A stretch of DNA of 64,000 bases. Source: Lachnospiraceae bacterium UBA7143. GTDB taxonomy: Bacteria > Bacillota > Clostridia > Lachnospirales > Lachnospiraceae. The stretch is from contig DKWV01000053.1 of NCBI GenBank assembly GCA_002491905.1, forward strand, positions 69,953-133,952, read 5' to 3'. Below, one piece after another: positions 26,888 to 35,234 of this stretch. The notes beneath the pieces were generated by a model. It saw only the letters and a list, made by a program, of their open reading frames with translations, ran no database searches and was not told the origin of the DNA. Position 1 is the stretch's first letter; each line of letters begins with the position of its first letter. The position numbers and the translations under genes are program-made.

Positions 26888-27319
26888 TCACAGATACTCC
26901 TTCAGACGCTCTATGCTTTTTTTCTCGAAATCCACCAGTTCCTTCGCCAGTTCTACAGTCGCGTCTGCGGCAAGGCCATTGTGCTTTAAACTCTTCCACA
27001 TGCTGGTGATCCCTCTGTTACTCTCCTGGATCATCATTTCCGCCAGATGTCCCGTACTGATATTGAAAGCGGTGTTCGCATGGATGCTTCCTTTCAGCAT
27101 CATTTCCCCGATCTGGCTTGTGCGGTATCCCTCCCCGTCCTGCTGCAAAATCTGATCCAGCGCCCGGTTATGGATATCCGCATAGTGCAGGGATTGTCTG
27201 GACAGTGTTATAGAAAAGTCATCGTTCCCGATTTTGTCCAGAATCGTATCAATTGCCGTCATACCCATCTGCGTACTTTTCTGTATTTCCCTCAAAACCA
27301 TCTCGTCGTCATGTTTCAT
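26888..27319 (-). CDS. Helical protein of unknown function
   Basis: 143 residues, all-helical in appearance, without signal or membrane segments. Sequence pattern (EIQKSTQMGMTAIDTILDKI.., IHANTAFNISTGHLAEMMIQESNRG) suggests a four-helix bundle of ferritin-like type, but the usual metal ligands (paired ExxH) are not evident. Single gene. I do not recognise the family with certainty. Confidence 0.7.
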   Translation of the reverse strand: MKHDDEMVLREIQKSTQMGMTAIDTILDKIGNDDFSITLSRQSLHYADIHNRALDQILQQDGEGYRTSQIGEMMLKGSIHANTAFNISTGHLAEMMIQESNRGITSMWKSLKHNGLAADATVELAKELVDFEKKSIERLKEYL

Positions 27320-27386
27320 GGATTGTGGCTCCTTTCTTCTATACTCCTGCCAGCCGCTTCTGACTCTGCTGATGTGCGCAAAAAAA

Positions 27387-27418
27387 GACAGATAAGAGTA
27401 AACTCACTCCTATCTGTC
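27387..27418 (-). terminator. Intrinsic terminator of the SH3 membrane protein gene
   Basis: Arms GACAGATA and TATCTGTC, followed on the minus strand by TTTTTTT. Confidence 0.75.
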
Positions 27419-27452
27419 CAGTCTTCCCGTTTTATTCAGCTTTAATCAGATG

Positions 27453-28742
27453 TTACTCCACAAAGTCCGACTTCACATAGGCGGTTTTTCCGTTGTACTT
27501 AATTTTCGTCCAACCGTCGGCCTGCTTCATAATCACATCCAGTTTTTCGCCCATGTAAGCCGTTGCTATCTTATCTGACGTCTCGCTTGCGCCGCTGCGG
27601 ATTCTGACGTTTTCCTTCACTGTCACCGTGCCGGTTACCGTCGTAGAGTCCTCACTGTTATCGGCCTGCTCCTGGGTATCCTCCTCATCTTCCCCGGTCT
27701 GCTCCACATCGGACGCTGCCATCGTCTCGGAAGGCTCCAGATACTCGCTCTTGATATAAGCCTCACTGCCATCGTACTTAATTTTACTCCAGCCGTTGCC
27801 TTTCTCTTCCAGAAGCTCAAATTCATCTCCCACAGCCGCCTTGCCAAGCTTATCGGCCGTCTCGCTGTCGGAAGTCCTTATATTGACCACATCCGTTGTC
27901 TTTACCTTGGTAACGACCTCGGCAGGCGCTTCTTCCCCGGTTTCCTCAGGCGTTTCTTCCTCCGCCCCCTCTTCCGGCTCCTCGCTCTGCTCTGCGCGCG
28001 CCAGCGCCTCGCCTACGTTCTTCTCGATCTCCTGTCTCAGTTCCAGAAGAAAATCAGCCAGCTGCGGATCATCTACAACCATTTTGTTATAAGCTTCAGC
28101 CGCTTTGTTGTTCAGGTCAATCACATCACCCTGCAGCTGAATTTCCCGCATATAATGCAGCTCGTTATCACTTTCCTCGCCGTCCTCGTTGATGTATAGC
28201 TCGCCATCCTCGTTGGTACACACATAATATGTCCGCATTCCCGGAATCGGTTTGTCATAATCATGAAATTTTAATTCGGCGTAAACATAAGCGATATAAG
28301 TGCCTTCCTTCGGCCCGGTCTTGGTATAAACCTCCAAGGGCGGGTAGGCATCTATATATTTACTCGTCTCCGCCGCCCTCAGGATCTCCGTCGCGTCCAT
28401 ATAATAGACAAGCTTCTCCATCGTATCCGTGTCGCCTTCCACCATCGCCTTATAGTAGGTGTCAAACAACTCATTGATCCCAGGAACGGCATCTTTCTCT
28501 AACGGCACTTCCGGCACGGTGAGCGCCGCTCCGTCCTCATCTGTATTTTGTTCCGGCGCAACCACCGTTTCCTCCTGCTCCACCTTCCGCTTATTCGCCT
28601 GAACCGCTATCACGATCGTAAGTGCGACACATGCCACCAGTATAACAGGAAGAACAATTTTGGAGTATCGTATCAGCCAGTTCTTGAACGTTTCAAACCT
28701 GGCCTTCAGACCCTCCCATATGCTATTGTTTGTTGTATTCAT
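27453..28742 (-). CDS. Membrane-anchored protein with two bacterial SH3 domains
   Basis: 429 residues. One membrane helix at ~28-48 puts a long acidic domain outside; residues ~75-230 resemble an extracellular NTF2-like part; then two SH3b repeats (~290-340 TTDVVNIRTSDSETADKLGK.. and ~375-429 VKENVRIRSGASETSDKIAT..), joined by Glu/Asp/Thr-rich linkers. SH3b domains bind cell-wall peptides. It is probably a wall-associated structural or sensory protein. Not in an operon. Confidence 0.8.
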   Translation of the reverse strand: MNTTNNSIWEGLKARFETFKNWLIRYSKIVLPVILVACVALTIVIAVQANKRKVEQEETVVAPEQNTDEDGAALTVPEVPLEKDAVPGINELFDTYYKAMVEGDTDTMEKLVYYMDATEILRAAETSKYIDAYPPLEVYTKTGPKEGTYIAYVYAELKFHDYDKPIPGMRTYYVCTNEDGELYINEDGEESDNELHYMREIQLQGDVIDLNNKAAEAYNKMVVDDPQLADFLLELRQEIEKNVGEALARAEQSEEPEEGAEEETPEETGEEAPAEVVTKVKTTDVVNIRTSDSETADKLGKAAVGDEFELLEEKGNGWSKIKYDGSEAYIKSEYLEPSETMAASDVEQTGEDEEDTQEQADNSEDSTTVTGTVTVKENVRIRSGASETSDKIATAYMGEKLDVIMKQADGWTKIKYNGKTAYVKSDFVE

Positions 28743-28865
28743 GAAACTCCTCCATCCGCAGACCCGGAACCGTAGTCCCCCTCGTCACCCCGGAACGGAA
28801 CTGGTATTGTATGGTAAATACACCGCATGATCCCCAACATAACCATAGGCATCAGCTAAGCCTCA

Positions 28866-28897
28866 GAGTTTCCGGGACAGTATCATCCCGGAAACTC
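28866..28897. terminator. Hairpin downstream of tRNA-Arg
   Basis: Perfect 12-bp stem GAGTTTCCGGGA/TCCCGGAAACTC, 11 bp beyond the tRNA 3' end, without a strong T run. Confidence 0.6.
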
Positions 28898-28907
28898 ATA
28901 ATTCTAT

Positions 28908-28978
28908 GCACCCGACAGGACTCGAACCTGCATCAAAGGCGTCGGAGGCCTACGTTTTATCCATTAGACTACGGGTGC
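28908..28978 (-). tRNA. tRNA-Arg(CCG)
   Basis: 71 nt. Acceptor stem GCACCCG/CGGGTGC pairs over all 7 positions; T arm contains GGTTCGAGTCC; the anticodon stem AGGC/GCCT closes a seven-base loop CTCCGAC, with U33 before anticodon CCG. It decodes CGG. No encoded CCA. I see no attachment-site duplication of its 3' end in this window. Confidence 0.92.
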
Positions 28979-29081
28979 CCGCCTCGATGTAACACGCTTT
29001 GCACAGCCAATAAAATTGTTACAAATTTGTTACATCTTTTGTATCATACCGCAAGCGGGCACACTTGTCAAGTAACCGCGG

Positions 29082-29969
29082 CTAAGAAATAATTTCCTCG
29101 ATCTCCGAATTTTTACGGCAATAGCGGTAAAGCCCATAGGAAAGGACCTCTTCCGGCTCCACCTGGGTTCTGTTTACCTCCTCCACCATCTGCCTGTAAA
29201 AGGCATATTCACGGACATGGTCATCCGGTATCAGCAGCACTTCATGGATGGAACTGGGCAGAATCAGAAGATCACAGCCAAACCGCTCGGCCAGCGGGCC
29301 AATCTTTTCGGAGTACAGCATGGCCGACGCGCCGAAACACTTCTCTTTATTTGTCAGCACATACATCGGCGTCGCACCATCCCCGCACACAGAAACGCCT
29401 GTCATCTCCGCAATCAGCTCACGCATGGAAACCAGAAGTTCCGGCATGCCCCGTTTCATATTATGTCTGGCTGTCCGGTACAGCGATTCCGCGTTCTGTT
29501 TCCACATCAGCATATGCTGCCTTTTAATCGTAATAGAACCGCCCTCTACCACATCCGCCTCCATTGCATAATAAAACACAATCGCCAGATCATGCCATCT
29601 CAGATGGGGCACATCCCTCAGGAATTTTTTATTTTTTTCAAAACTGACCAGTTTATAAAAGATCCTGTCCTTCACCCTGTTGTAATCACGAAAAAAATCC
29701 ATATCCAGGTTAAGCGTCATGGACTGTTCCTCATGGCAGTTAATGATCCGCTCCACAAGTACACTGAGTTTCTCACCCTCCCTGTACTCCTGATAGAGTC
29801 CCTCCAGGTAAATGGTCGGAAAAATGCTGTCCTCCTGCCTTGTTATGGCAATGCCTGTCTGCTCCACATCATTGTTTTTGGTTACCCGGAGCACCTTAAT
29901 CTCATAAGCGGCCCCCATTCTTTCCTGTAATAAATCCACGATATTCTCTACAAATTTCTGAAATCCCAT
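29082..29969 (-). CDS. DUF5688 family protein
   Basis: 295 residues from the ATG at 29969 (AGAGGAAA upstream). The pattern is that of DUF5688 proteins, widespread in Lachnospiraceae: N-terminal helix, V-T-K-N-N-D-V-E-Q-T-G-I, P-TIYLEGLY, the D-M-D-F-FRDY region, and a C-terminal I-L-P-SSIHEVLLIPD motif. They are often several copies per genome. Function unknown; no catalytic residues can be assigned. Confidence 0.8.
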   Translation of the reverse strand: MGFQKFVENIVDLLQERMGAAYEIKVLRVTKNNDVEQTGIAITRQEDSIFPTIYLEGLYQEYREGEKLSVLVERIINCHEEQSMTLNLDMDFFRDYNRVKDRIFYKLVSFEKNKKFLRDVPHLRWHDLAIVFYYAMEADVVEGGSITIKRQHMLMWKQNAESLYRTARHNMKRGMPELLVSMRELIAEMTGVSVCGDGATPMYVLTNKEKCFGASAMLYSEKIGPLAERFGCDLLILPSSIHEVLLIPDDHVREYAFYRQMVEEVNRTQVEPEEVLSYGLYRYCRKNSEIEEIIS

Positions 29970-30072
29970 ATTTTCCTCTTTCCCATTCTCTCCAGGCATA
30001 TTGGGGTAAAAGAAAAGACAACATAGACCTGAGTCTATATTGTCTTATGGGCTTTGAAATAGTATGCTGCTT

Positions 30073-30630
30073 TTATACTCTGGACAGATACTCGCCTGTT
30101 CTGGTGTCGATCTTGATCTTCTCGCCGTTTTCCACAAACAGCGGCACCATAACCTTCGCGCCGGTCTCCACGATAGCGGGCTTGGTCGCGCCTGTAGCGG
30201 TATCGCCCTTAAATCCCGGCTCCGTATCGGTAATCTCCAGCTCTACAAACAGCGGCGGCTCGATTGCGAACACATTGCCGTTGTAGGAACAGATCTTAAC
30301 CATCTCATTCTCTTTCACGAATTTAAGAGCATCGCCTACTGCCTCCGCATTCAATGCGATCTGGTCATAGGTCTCCGTGTCCATGAAATTGAACAGGTCG
30401 CCGTCCGAATATAAATACTGCATGTCCTTTCTGTCAATACGTGCCTGAGGGAATTTCTCTGTGGGACGGAAACTCTTTTCCACCACACCGCCGTTTATGA
30501 TGTTTTTCAGCTTCGTTCTGACAAAAGCTGCGCCTTTGCCCGGTTTTACATGCTGAAACTCAATTATCTGATAAACATTACCCTCCATCTCCACGGTAAT
30601 GCCATTTCTGAAATCACCCGCTGATACCAT
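30073..30630 (-). CDS. efp: Elongation factor P
   Basis: 185 residues, full length. Three beta-barrel domains; the modified-residue loop reads KPGKGAAF with Lys32 at the tip. EF-P binds the ribosome between P and E sites and relieves stalling at polyproline. No epmA/ymfI-type modification gene is near. Heads the shikimate block together with aroQ. Confidence 0.97.
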   Translation of the reverse strand: MVSAGDFRNGITVEMEGNVYQIIEFQHVKPGKGAAFVRTKLKNIINGGVVEKSFRPTEKFPQARIDRKDMQYLYSDGDLFNFMDTETYDQIALNAEAVGDALKFVKENEMVKICSYNGNVFAIEPPLFVELEITDTEPGFKGDTATGATKPAIVETGAKVMVPLFVENGEKIKIDTRTGEYLSRV

Positions 30631-30676
30631 ATTCCTGTCTCCTCCTAAGCTTTCACAAATATAATTCTTTTCTAGT

Positions 30677-31141
30677 TTATACTAAAAAAGTCTTTTTTTC
30701 AACCTCTTTTCTTAAAAAACCTAAGATAAAGTCGATTGCCTGCAGATAACCGTCCAGCCCCTGTCCATAAATCTGTTTATCGCATACAGGAGCCGTCACG
30801 GATACCTTCCTGAACTCTTCGCGCTTCGTGATATCGGAAATATGGATTTCTACCTTGGGCACCGTGATGCTCGCCAGCGCGTCCCTGATGGCATAGCTGT
30901 AATGGGTAAAAGCCCCCGGATTTATCACAATCCCCTCCGTGCCGTCAAAATAGGCGTCCTGTATCCGGTCGATGATCGCTCCCTCATGGTTGCTCTGGAA
31001 CACCTCTATGGTACTGTTCGTCTCCTCGCCTTTTTTCGCAATCATCTGCAGTAAATAATCATAGTCCTGTGTACCGTACACACTCTTTTCCCGGATCCCC
31101 AGAAAATTCAGATTCGGCCCGTTAATCACCAGTAATTTCAT
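30677..31141 (-). CDS. aroQ: Type II 3-dehydroquinate dehydratase
   Basis: 154 residues. Flavodoxin-like dodecameric enzyme of the shikimate pathway (3-dehydroquinate to 3-dehydroshikimate). N-terminal LVINGPNLNFLGIRE with the lid residues that follow (SVYGTQDY), NHEGAIIDRIQDA, NPGAFTHYSYAIRDA and a VEIHISDITKREEFR segment holding the catalytic His. It follows aroK by 3 bp, so the two are coupled. Confidence 0.97.
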   Translation of the reverse strand: MKLLVINGPNLNFLGIREKSVYGTQDYDYLLQMIAKKGEETNSTIEVFQSNHEGAIIDRIQDAYFDGTEGIVINPGAFTHYSYAIRDALASITVPKVEIHISDITKREEFRKVSVTAPVCDKQIYGQGLDGYLQAIDFILGFLRKEVEKKTFLV

Positions 31142-31144
31142 CTC

Positions 31145-31681
31145 TCATTCCTCCATTTTCCTATTCTCTTCCCTCTCGTTGACCTTTCCCTCGATCTCGT
31201 CCAAAATCTGGTCAAAGCTCTTGTCATCCACATTGATCACCACATCCGCCGCAGCATTGTAATAAGGATCTCTCTCCTTTAAAAGCTTCCCTATTTTCGC
31301 CAGCGGGTCACCCCCCTGCAGGAGCGGCCTTGTGGTGTCCTCTTTCACCCTCTCATAAATCGTCTCACCTGTCGCCCGCAGATAAAAAACCTGTCCCAGC
31401 TTATGCAGGAGCTCCCTGTTTTCCTCCCGCAAAGGCAGTCCGCCGCCCACCGAAATAATCTGGTTATCTGCACTTTCCGTCAGTTTTCGCAGACAGGCCG
31501 TCTCCCTGTCCCGGAAATACGCCTCGCCGTCCGTTGCAAAAATTTCCGATATAGTTCTCTGCTCTTCCTTCTCAATCTCCTTATCCGTATCTATGACCGT
31601 CCGCCGCAGGCGGTAGGACAGCCGAAGCCCTACCGTCGTCTTGCCGCATCCCATAAATCCGATCAGTATTATATTTCCCAT
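31145..31681 (-). CDS. aroK: Shikimate kinase
   Basis: 178 residues from the ATG at 31681 with GGAGGG upstream. P-loop GFMGCGKTTVG, shikimate-binding DTDKEIEKEE and GGGLPLREENR, lid region R-P-L-L-Q. Phosphorylates shikimate with ATP. Lies between aroE and aroQ on the same strand. Confidence 0.96.
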   Translation of the reverse strand: MGNIILIGFMGCGKTTVGLRLSYRLRRTVIDTDKEIEKEEQRTISEIFATDGEAYFRDRETACLRKLTESADNQIISVGGGLPLREENRELLHKLGQVFYLRATGETIYERVKEDTTRPLLQGGDPLAKIGKLLKERDPYYNAAADVVINVDDKSFDQILDEIEGKVNEREENRKMEE

Positions 31682-31753
31682 GTGTCCCTCCACGCCAGGA
31701 CAGCCCGCCTTGATGACATGCCCTTTGTCTGCCGTACCAAAAAATCCGAATCC

Positions 31754-32617
31754 TTAAATAAAATGTGCTTTCAGTTTCCCGTAAACCACGTCCGCATCCG
31801 CCCCGGACACCTCCACGCCGTTCCACAGCTCATAGGCAATGATCCCCTGATAAAGAAGCATTTTCAGGCCGTTGTACGCCTGTCCGCCATTCGCCTTCAC
31901 CAGTTTCATAAAGCGCGTCTCCCAGGGGCTGTAAATCAGGTCAAACCCTGTGTGAATCCTTGCGTAAAATTTCTCATCATCAATCACCACATCCTCCACA
32001 TGGGGCGCAAGTCCCACGGAAGTGCCCTGTATTGCCAGAAACTTTCGGTCCGGGAGGCTGTCGAAATCTGCAAGCGCCATCGGAAGGATCACCTGCCGGT
32101 CCGCCGAACGGTTTACCTCCTCCGCCACCTTCTGCGCCTTATCCAACGTGCGGTTTAAGAGGTAGACACGCTGTGCACCCTTCACGGCACACAGGTAAGC
32201 CACCGCCCTTGCCGCGCCTCCCGCACCCAGCAGAATGATCTCCTCATCCGCAATCCGAATGTCCTCCGTCACCATAGCTCGGTAGAGCCCCTCCATGTCC
32301 GTATTATAGCCCTTATAACCGCCCGGTACTGCCACCAGCGTGTTGACCGCACCGATAGACGCCGCCAGGGAATCCACCTCCCGCAGACAGGGAATCACCT
32401 CGCCTTTGTAGGGAACCGTCACATTGAGTCCCAAAATCTGTAGCGCCGACGCTCCGGCCACCGCCTCCTCAATCCGCCCTGCCTCCACGGGGAACGGCAC
32501 ATACACCAGATTATGCCCAAACCTTTCCGCCAGTGTGTTATGTATCACCGGTGAAAGGGTGTGTTCCACCGGATTTCCAATCAGTCCGCATGTTCTTGTC
32601 CTGCCGTTTATTTCCAT
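31754..32617 (-). CDS. aroE: Shikimate dehydrogenase
   Basis: 287 residues from the ATG at 32617 (GGAGGAAAAG). Reduces 3-dehydroshikimate with NADPH. Substrate pocket LIGNPVEHTLSPVIHN and NVTVPYKGEV (catalytic Lys), NADP motif LLGAGGAARAVAYL, and C-terminal DLIYSP and NGLKMLLYQG. Start overlaps the end of yqeG by 10 bp. With aroK and aroQ it forms three consecutive shikimate steps. Confidence 0.97.
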   Translation of the reverse strand: MEINGRTRTCGLIGNPVEHTLSPVIHNTLAERFGHNLVYVPFPVEAGRIEEAVAGASALQILGLNVTVPYKGEVIPCLREVDSLAASIGAVNTLVAVPGGYKGYNTDMEGLYRAMVTEDIRIADEEIILLGAGGAARAVAYLCAVKGAQRVYLLNRTLDKAQKVAEEVNRSADRQVILPMALADFDSLPDRKFLAIQGTSVGLAPHVEDVVIDDEKFYARIHTGFDLIYSPWETRFMKLVKANGGQAYNGLKMLLYQGIIAYELWNGVEVSGADADVVYGKLKAHFI

Positions 32618-33138
32618 CTGTCTTTTCCTCCATGCCTTTTCAGGGATCGCCTGTAAAAAAACAGCACAATCCATTCCAGCCTTCTTTTCAGGACGATCTG
32701 AATTTCCTCCTTCGGGTGAATCGGTTTAACCAAATAAGTCAATATCCCTGCCCGCTTGGCTCCCCACACATCCGTAAAGAGCTGATCCCCCACAAAAAGC
32801 GTGGTCGCCGGTTCCGTTTTCATCAGCTCCATAGCGCGCAGATAACCCTTTCTCCCCGGTTTCCCAGCCTTATAAATGTAGCGCGAATGCACCTTGTCGT
32901 TAAACATTTTTACCCGGGGTTCCTTGTTGTTGGACAAAAGCACACTCTCAAATCCGATACTCTTAAGCCTCTCAAAAAGAGCAATGCTCCGCGCATCAGC
33001 GGGCGCGCCGTGAGGCACCAGCGTATTGTCAATGTCAAAAATGACGCCCCGGAATCCCTCCCGGTATAACGCCTCAAAATCAATCTCATATGCGGAATCC
33101 AGATATACATCCGGGTAAAAGCATGCAAGCCCTGCCAT
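32608..33138 (-). CDS. YqeG-family HAD phosphatase
   Basis: 176 residues. HAD motif I FDIDNTLVPHG near 37-46, motif II LLSNN, and the C-terminal GDQLFTDVWGAKRAG. YqeG proteins (subfamily IIIA) dephosphorylate a lipid or sugar phosphate, by analogy with phosphatidylglycerophosphate phosphatase. A stretch of ~20 basic and aromatic residues at the C-terminus may contact the membrane. Coupled to aroE. Confidence 0.93.
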   Translation of the reverse strand: MAGLACFYPDVYLDSAYEIDFEALYREGFRGVIFDIDNTLVPHGAPADARSIALFERLKSIGFESVLLSNNKEPRVKMFNDKVHSRYIYKAGKPGRKGYLRAMELMKTEPATTLFVGDQLFTDVWGAKRAGILTYLVKPIHPKEEIQIVLKRRLEWIVLFFYRRSLKRHGGKDRWK

Positions 33139-33177
33139 CGTTTTGCTCCTTCCAGTTGTACCTCCTGTACATCATAC

Positions 33178-33207
33178 AAAACACCCTGCATTTATGCAAG
33201 GTGTTTT
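33178..33207 (-). terminator. Intrinsic terminator of nrdR
   Basis: Arms AAAACACC and GGTGTTTT around TGCAT/ATGCA inner pairing; minus strand ends in TTTTG. Confidence 0.7.
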
Positions 33208-33216
33208 ATTCGCCGC

Positions 33217-33669
33217 TTATTTGTCCAGCACATTTTTCAGTTCTTCCATAAAGGTGTTGATATCCTTAAACTCCCTGTAGACAGAGGCGAATCTGACATA
33301 GGCAACAGCCTCTAAGTCCTTGAGCTTGTTCATAACCAGCTCGCCGATTACCTGGCTTGGAATTTCCTTTTCTTCCCGGTTAAAAATCTCCGTCTCCACC
33401 TCATCCACCAGCTGGTTGATCTGGTTGGCGCTGATCGGCCTCTTATGACAGGCTCGTAACACTCCCGCCTCAATCTTGGATCTGTCATAGGTCTCTCTGT
33501 TGTTATCTTTCTTAATGACAATAAGCGGTATCGTCTCCACCTTCTCGTAAGTGGTAAACCGCTTGTCACACTCGTCGCAGACGCGCCGTCTGCGGATAGA
33601 ACTGTTGTCCTCCGCCGGCCTGCTGTCAATTACTCTGGTATTCTCATGACCACAAAATGGGCATTTCAT
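33217..33669 (-). CDS. nrdR: Ribonucleotide reductase repressor NrdR
   Basis: 150 residues from the ATG at 33669; the longer upstream frame has no ribosome site. N-terminal zinc ribbon (MKCPFCGHENTRVIDSRPAED..RRRRVCDECDKRFTTYE) and an ATP-cone domain (VIKKDNNRETYDRSKIEAGV..). It represses ribonucleotide reductase genes in response to dATP. Ends in its own terminator. Confidence 0.97.
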   Translation of the reverse strand: MKCPFCGHENTRVIDSRPAEDNSSIRRRRVCDECDKRFTTYEKVETIPLIVIKKDNNRETYDRSKIEAGVLRACHKRPISANQINQLVDEVETEIFNREEKEIPSQVIGELVMNKLKDLEAVAYVRFASVYREFKDINTFMEELKNVLDK

Positions 33670-33825
33670 CCCGGATATCCTCCTTATCCACCTGTACTGG
33701 AGCCGCAGACAATGCACTGCACTCAATATGACTATTATAGGATAAAATAATCATTATGTCAACTATCTTATGGTAACCATATCACATCAACGCCACAATA
33801 TATAGCCAAACCTGAACTATCATGT

Positions 33826-34059
33826 TTACAGGCAGATATCCACCACGATAATATCCGGCCCAATCTTTTTAATATCCTTATAACAGATCACATAATCCGG
33901 CTCACTTCCGAAAAAACCGCACCATTTATTGTCTCCCGGAATAATCAGCTTGAAAATCTGTCCCGTGCACTCGTCGAACTCAAAATCGCTCACCTTCCCC
34001 AGCCGCTCACAGTTTTTCAGGTTGATGACTTCCTTTTTCTTTAATTCCGAAAATAACAT
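33826..34059 (-). CDS. YlmC/YmxH-family sporulation protein
   Basis: 77 residues, PRC-barrel type (FSELKKKEVINLKNCERLGKVSDFEFDECTGQIFKLII). Conserved in spore-forming Firmicutes, often close to sporulation sigma genes as here (sigG lies 1.2 kb away). Molecular role not known. The start codon and ribosome site lie in one arm of a long hairpin (34060-34113). Confidence 0.9.
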   Translation of the reverse strand: MLFSELKKKEVINLKNCERLGKVSDFEFDECTGQIFKLIIPGDNKWCGFFGSEPDYVICYKDIKKIGPDIIVVDICL

Positions 34060-34113
34060 AGGAACCTCCCCGGGCTTTTTATTATCATATGTTTCAGCCC
34101 GGAAAAGGTTCCT
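34060..34113 (-). promoter_or_regulatory. Hairpin enclosing the ylmC ribosome site
   Basis: On the minus strand AGGAACCT and CCGGGCT pair with AGCCCGG and AGGTTCCT; the second arm contains the GGGGAGG ribosome site and ends just before the ATG. It may act as a translational switch, or serve as terminator of the upstream zinc-ribbon gene. Confidence 0.6.
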
Positions 34114-34136
34114 GTTTTATATACTGCGGACATTGG

Positions 34137-35045
34137 TCATTGCGGTTCTACATAGTCCGCGCTGACATAGCCAAACTCATATCCATACCCTTCTGGAAGA
34201 ATGATCTTATACCAGTGGCCGCCTTCTACGACCTCTGCGTACTCGTAACTGTCCCCCTGCTTTGCCGTTGTAATGACGGTCGTCCCCTGCGTACTCGGGT
34301 TATCCCTGATCCTCACGTCAGCGATCGCGACAACCGTGCCCTCGATAGAGACTGTGGCAATCTCTTCCTGCCCGGAATCCTCCGGCGGCTCCTCCAGTCT
34401 CTGACCGTCCTCCTGCTCTTCCCCGTCTGTCGCTTCTTCCTCTTCTTTCTCCTGCTCCTCAGCCGCCTTATCATAATTCTTAGGCACGTAACGCTGGTAC
34501 AGATTAAAGCCTAGAACCGCCACGATTACAAGAAGAATGCAGCCGACGGCAACCGTCAGAATGGAAAGAATATCCACGCTCTCCTCGTCATCATCCTCCT
34601 CATCATCCCAGTCTTCTTCCTCCCAGTCCCTTCTCCGTCTGGGCCTTTCCTCCTGAACGGGCCGTTTTTTCTGCGGCGGCGCAGGATTTGCCTTCTTTCT
34701 CGGCGCATCGGGATTCGCCCTTCTTCTCGGGGCCTCCTCGGAATCCACCCTCCTCCTCGGGGCCTCCTCAGATTCTGCTCTCCTTCTCGGCTCCTCCTCG
34801 GAATCCACCCTCCTTCTCGGGGCCTCCTCAGATTCTGCTCTCCTCTTAACTGTCTCCTCGGTATCCGTCCGCTTTGCGGGTCTTCCCTCTCCTACTTCCG
34901 CGCCGCAGCTCGGACAGAAGCGGGTACCCTCCCGAAGCGCTTCCCCGCATTCAGGACATCTCTTTTTTCTTATGACTTTCGCGCCGCATTCCGGACAGAA
35001 CTGATCGTCCTCCAGCAAAGGCGCGCCACATTTTTTGCAAACCAT
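34137..35045 (-). CDS. Zinc-ribbon, single-pass membrane protein with SH3 domain
   Basis: 302 residues from the ATG at 35045 (GAGGAG upstream). Two N-terminal zinc ribbons with four CxxC pairs (~3-55), then tandem 7-8 residue charged repeats (RRRVDSEE/RRRAESEE, ~68-115), a K/P-rich part, an acidic stretch, a membrane helix near 165-185, an acidic linker and an extracellular SH3b domain at the end. The DNA of the repeats is nearly identical, so copy number may vary. Joins cytoplasmic zinc-ribbon to wall-binding domain; function unknown. Confidence 0.8.
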   Translation of the reverse strand: MVCKKCGAPLLEDDQFCPECGAKVIRKKRCPECGEALREGTRFCPSCGAEVGEGRPAKRTDTEETVKRRAESEEAPRRRVDSEEEPRRRAESEEAPRRRVDSEEAPRRRANPDAPRKKANPAPPQKKRPVQEERPRRRRDWEEEDWDDEEDDDEESVDILSILTVAVGCILLVIVAVLGFNLYQRYVPKNYDKAAEEQEKEEEEATDGEEQEDGQRLEEPPEDSGQEEIATVSIEGTVVAIADVRIRDNPSTQGTTVITTAKQGDSYEYAEVVEGGHWYKIILPEGYGYEFGYVSADYVEPQ

Positions 35046-35234
35046 AGCTATCACTCCTCGTTTATCTTATGTCTGTAACTCTGTCCATAGACTATGGTAT
35101 CAAAAAACTCCTTATTTGTAAAATCCTATCCTCTGTTTTTTCTTAAGATTTTTTGAATAATTTCCCACGAATCGCACATGCTTGTTACATATCCACAAGA
35201 ACACACAATACTTTCACGAAAGGGTGGTAGCGTC

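Noticed and set aside
28908..28978. tRNA-Arg as attachment site for the tail block
   Set aside because: The tRNA lies 7 kb away, no integrase is present and I saw no duplicated 3' end near 36 kb or later.
32608..32626. Frameshift between aroE and yqeG
   Set aside because: The overlap is a normal coupled start, with complete motifs in both proteins.
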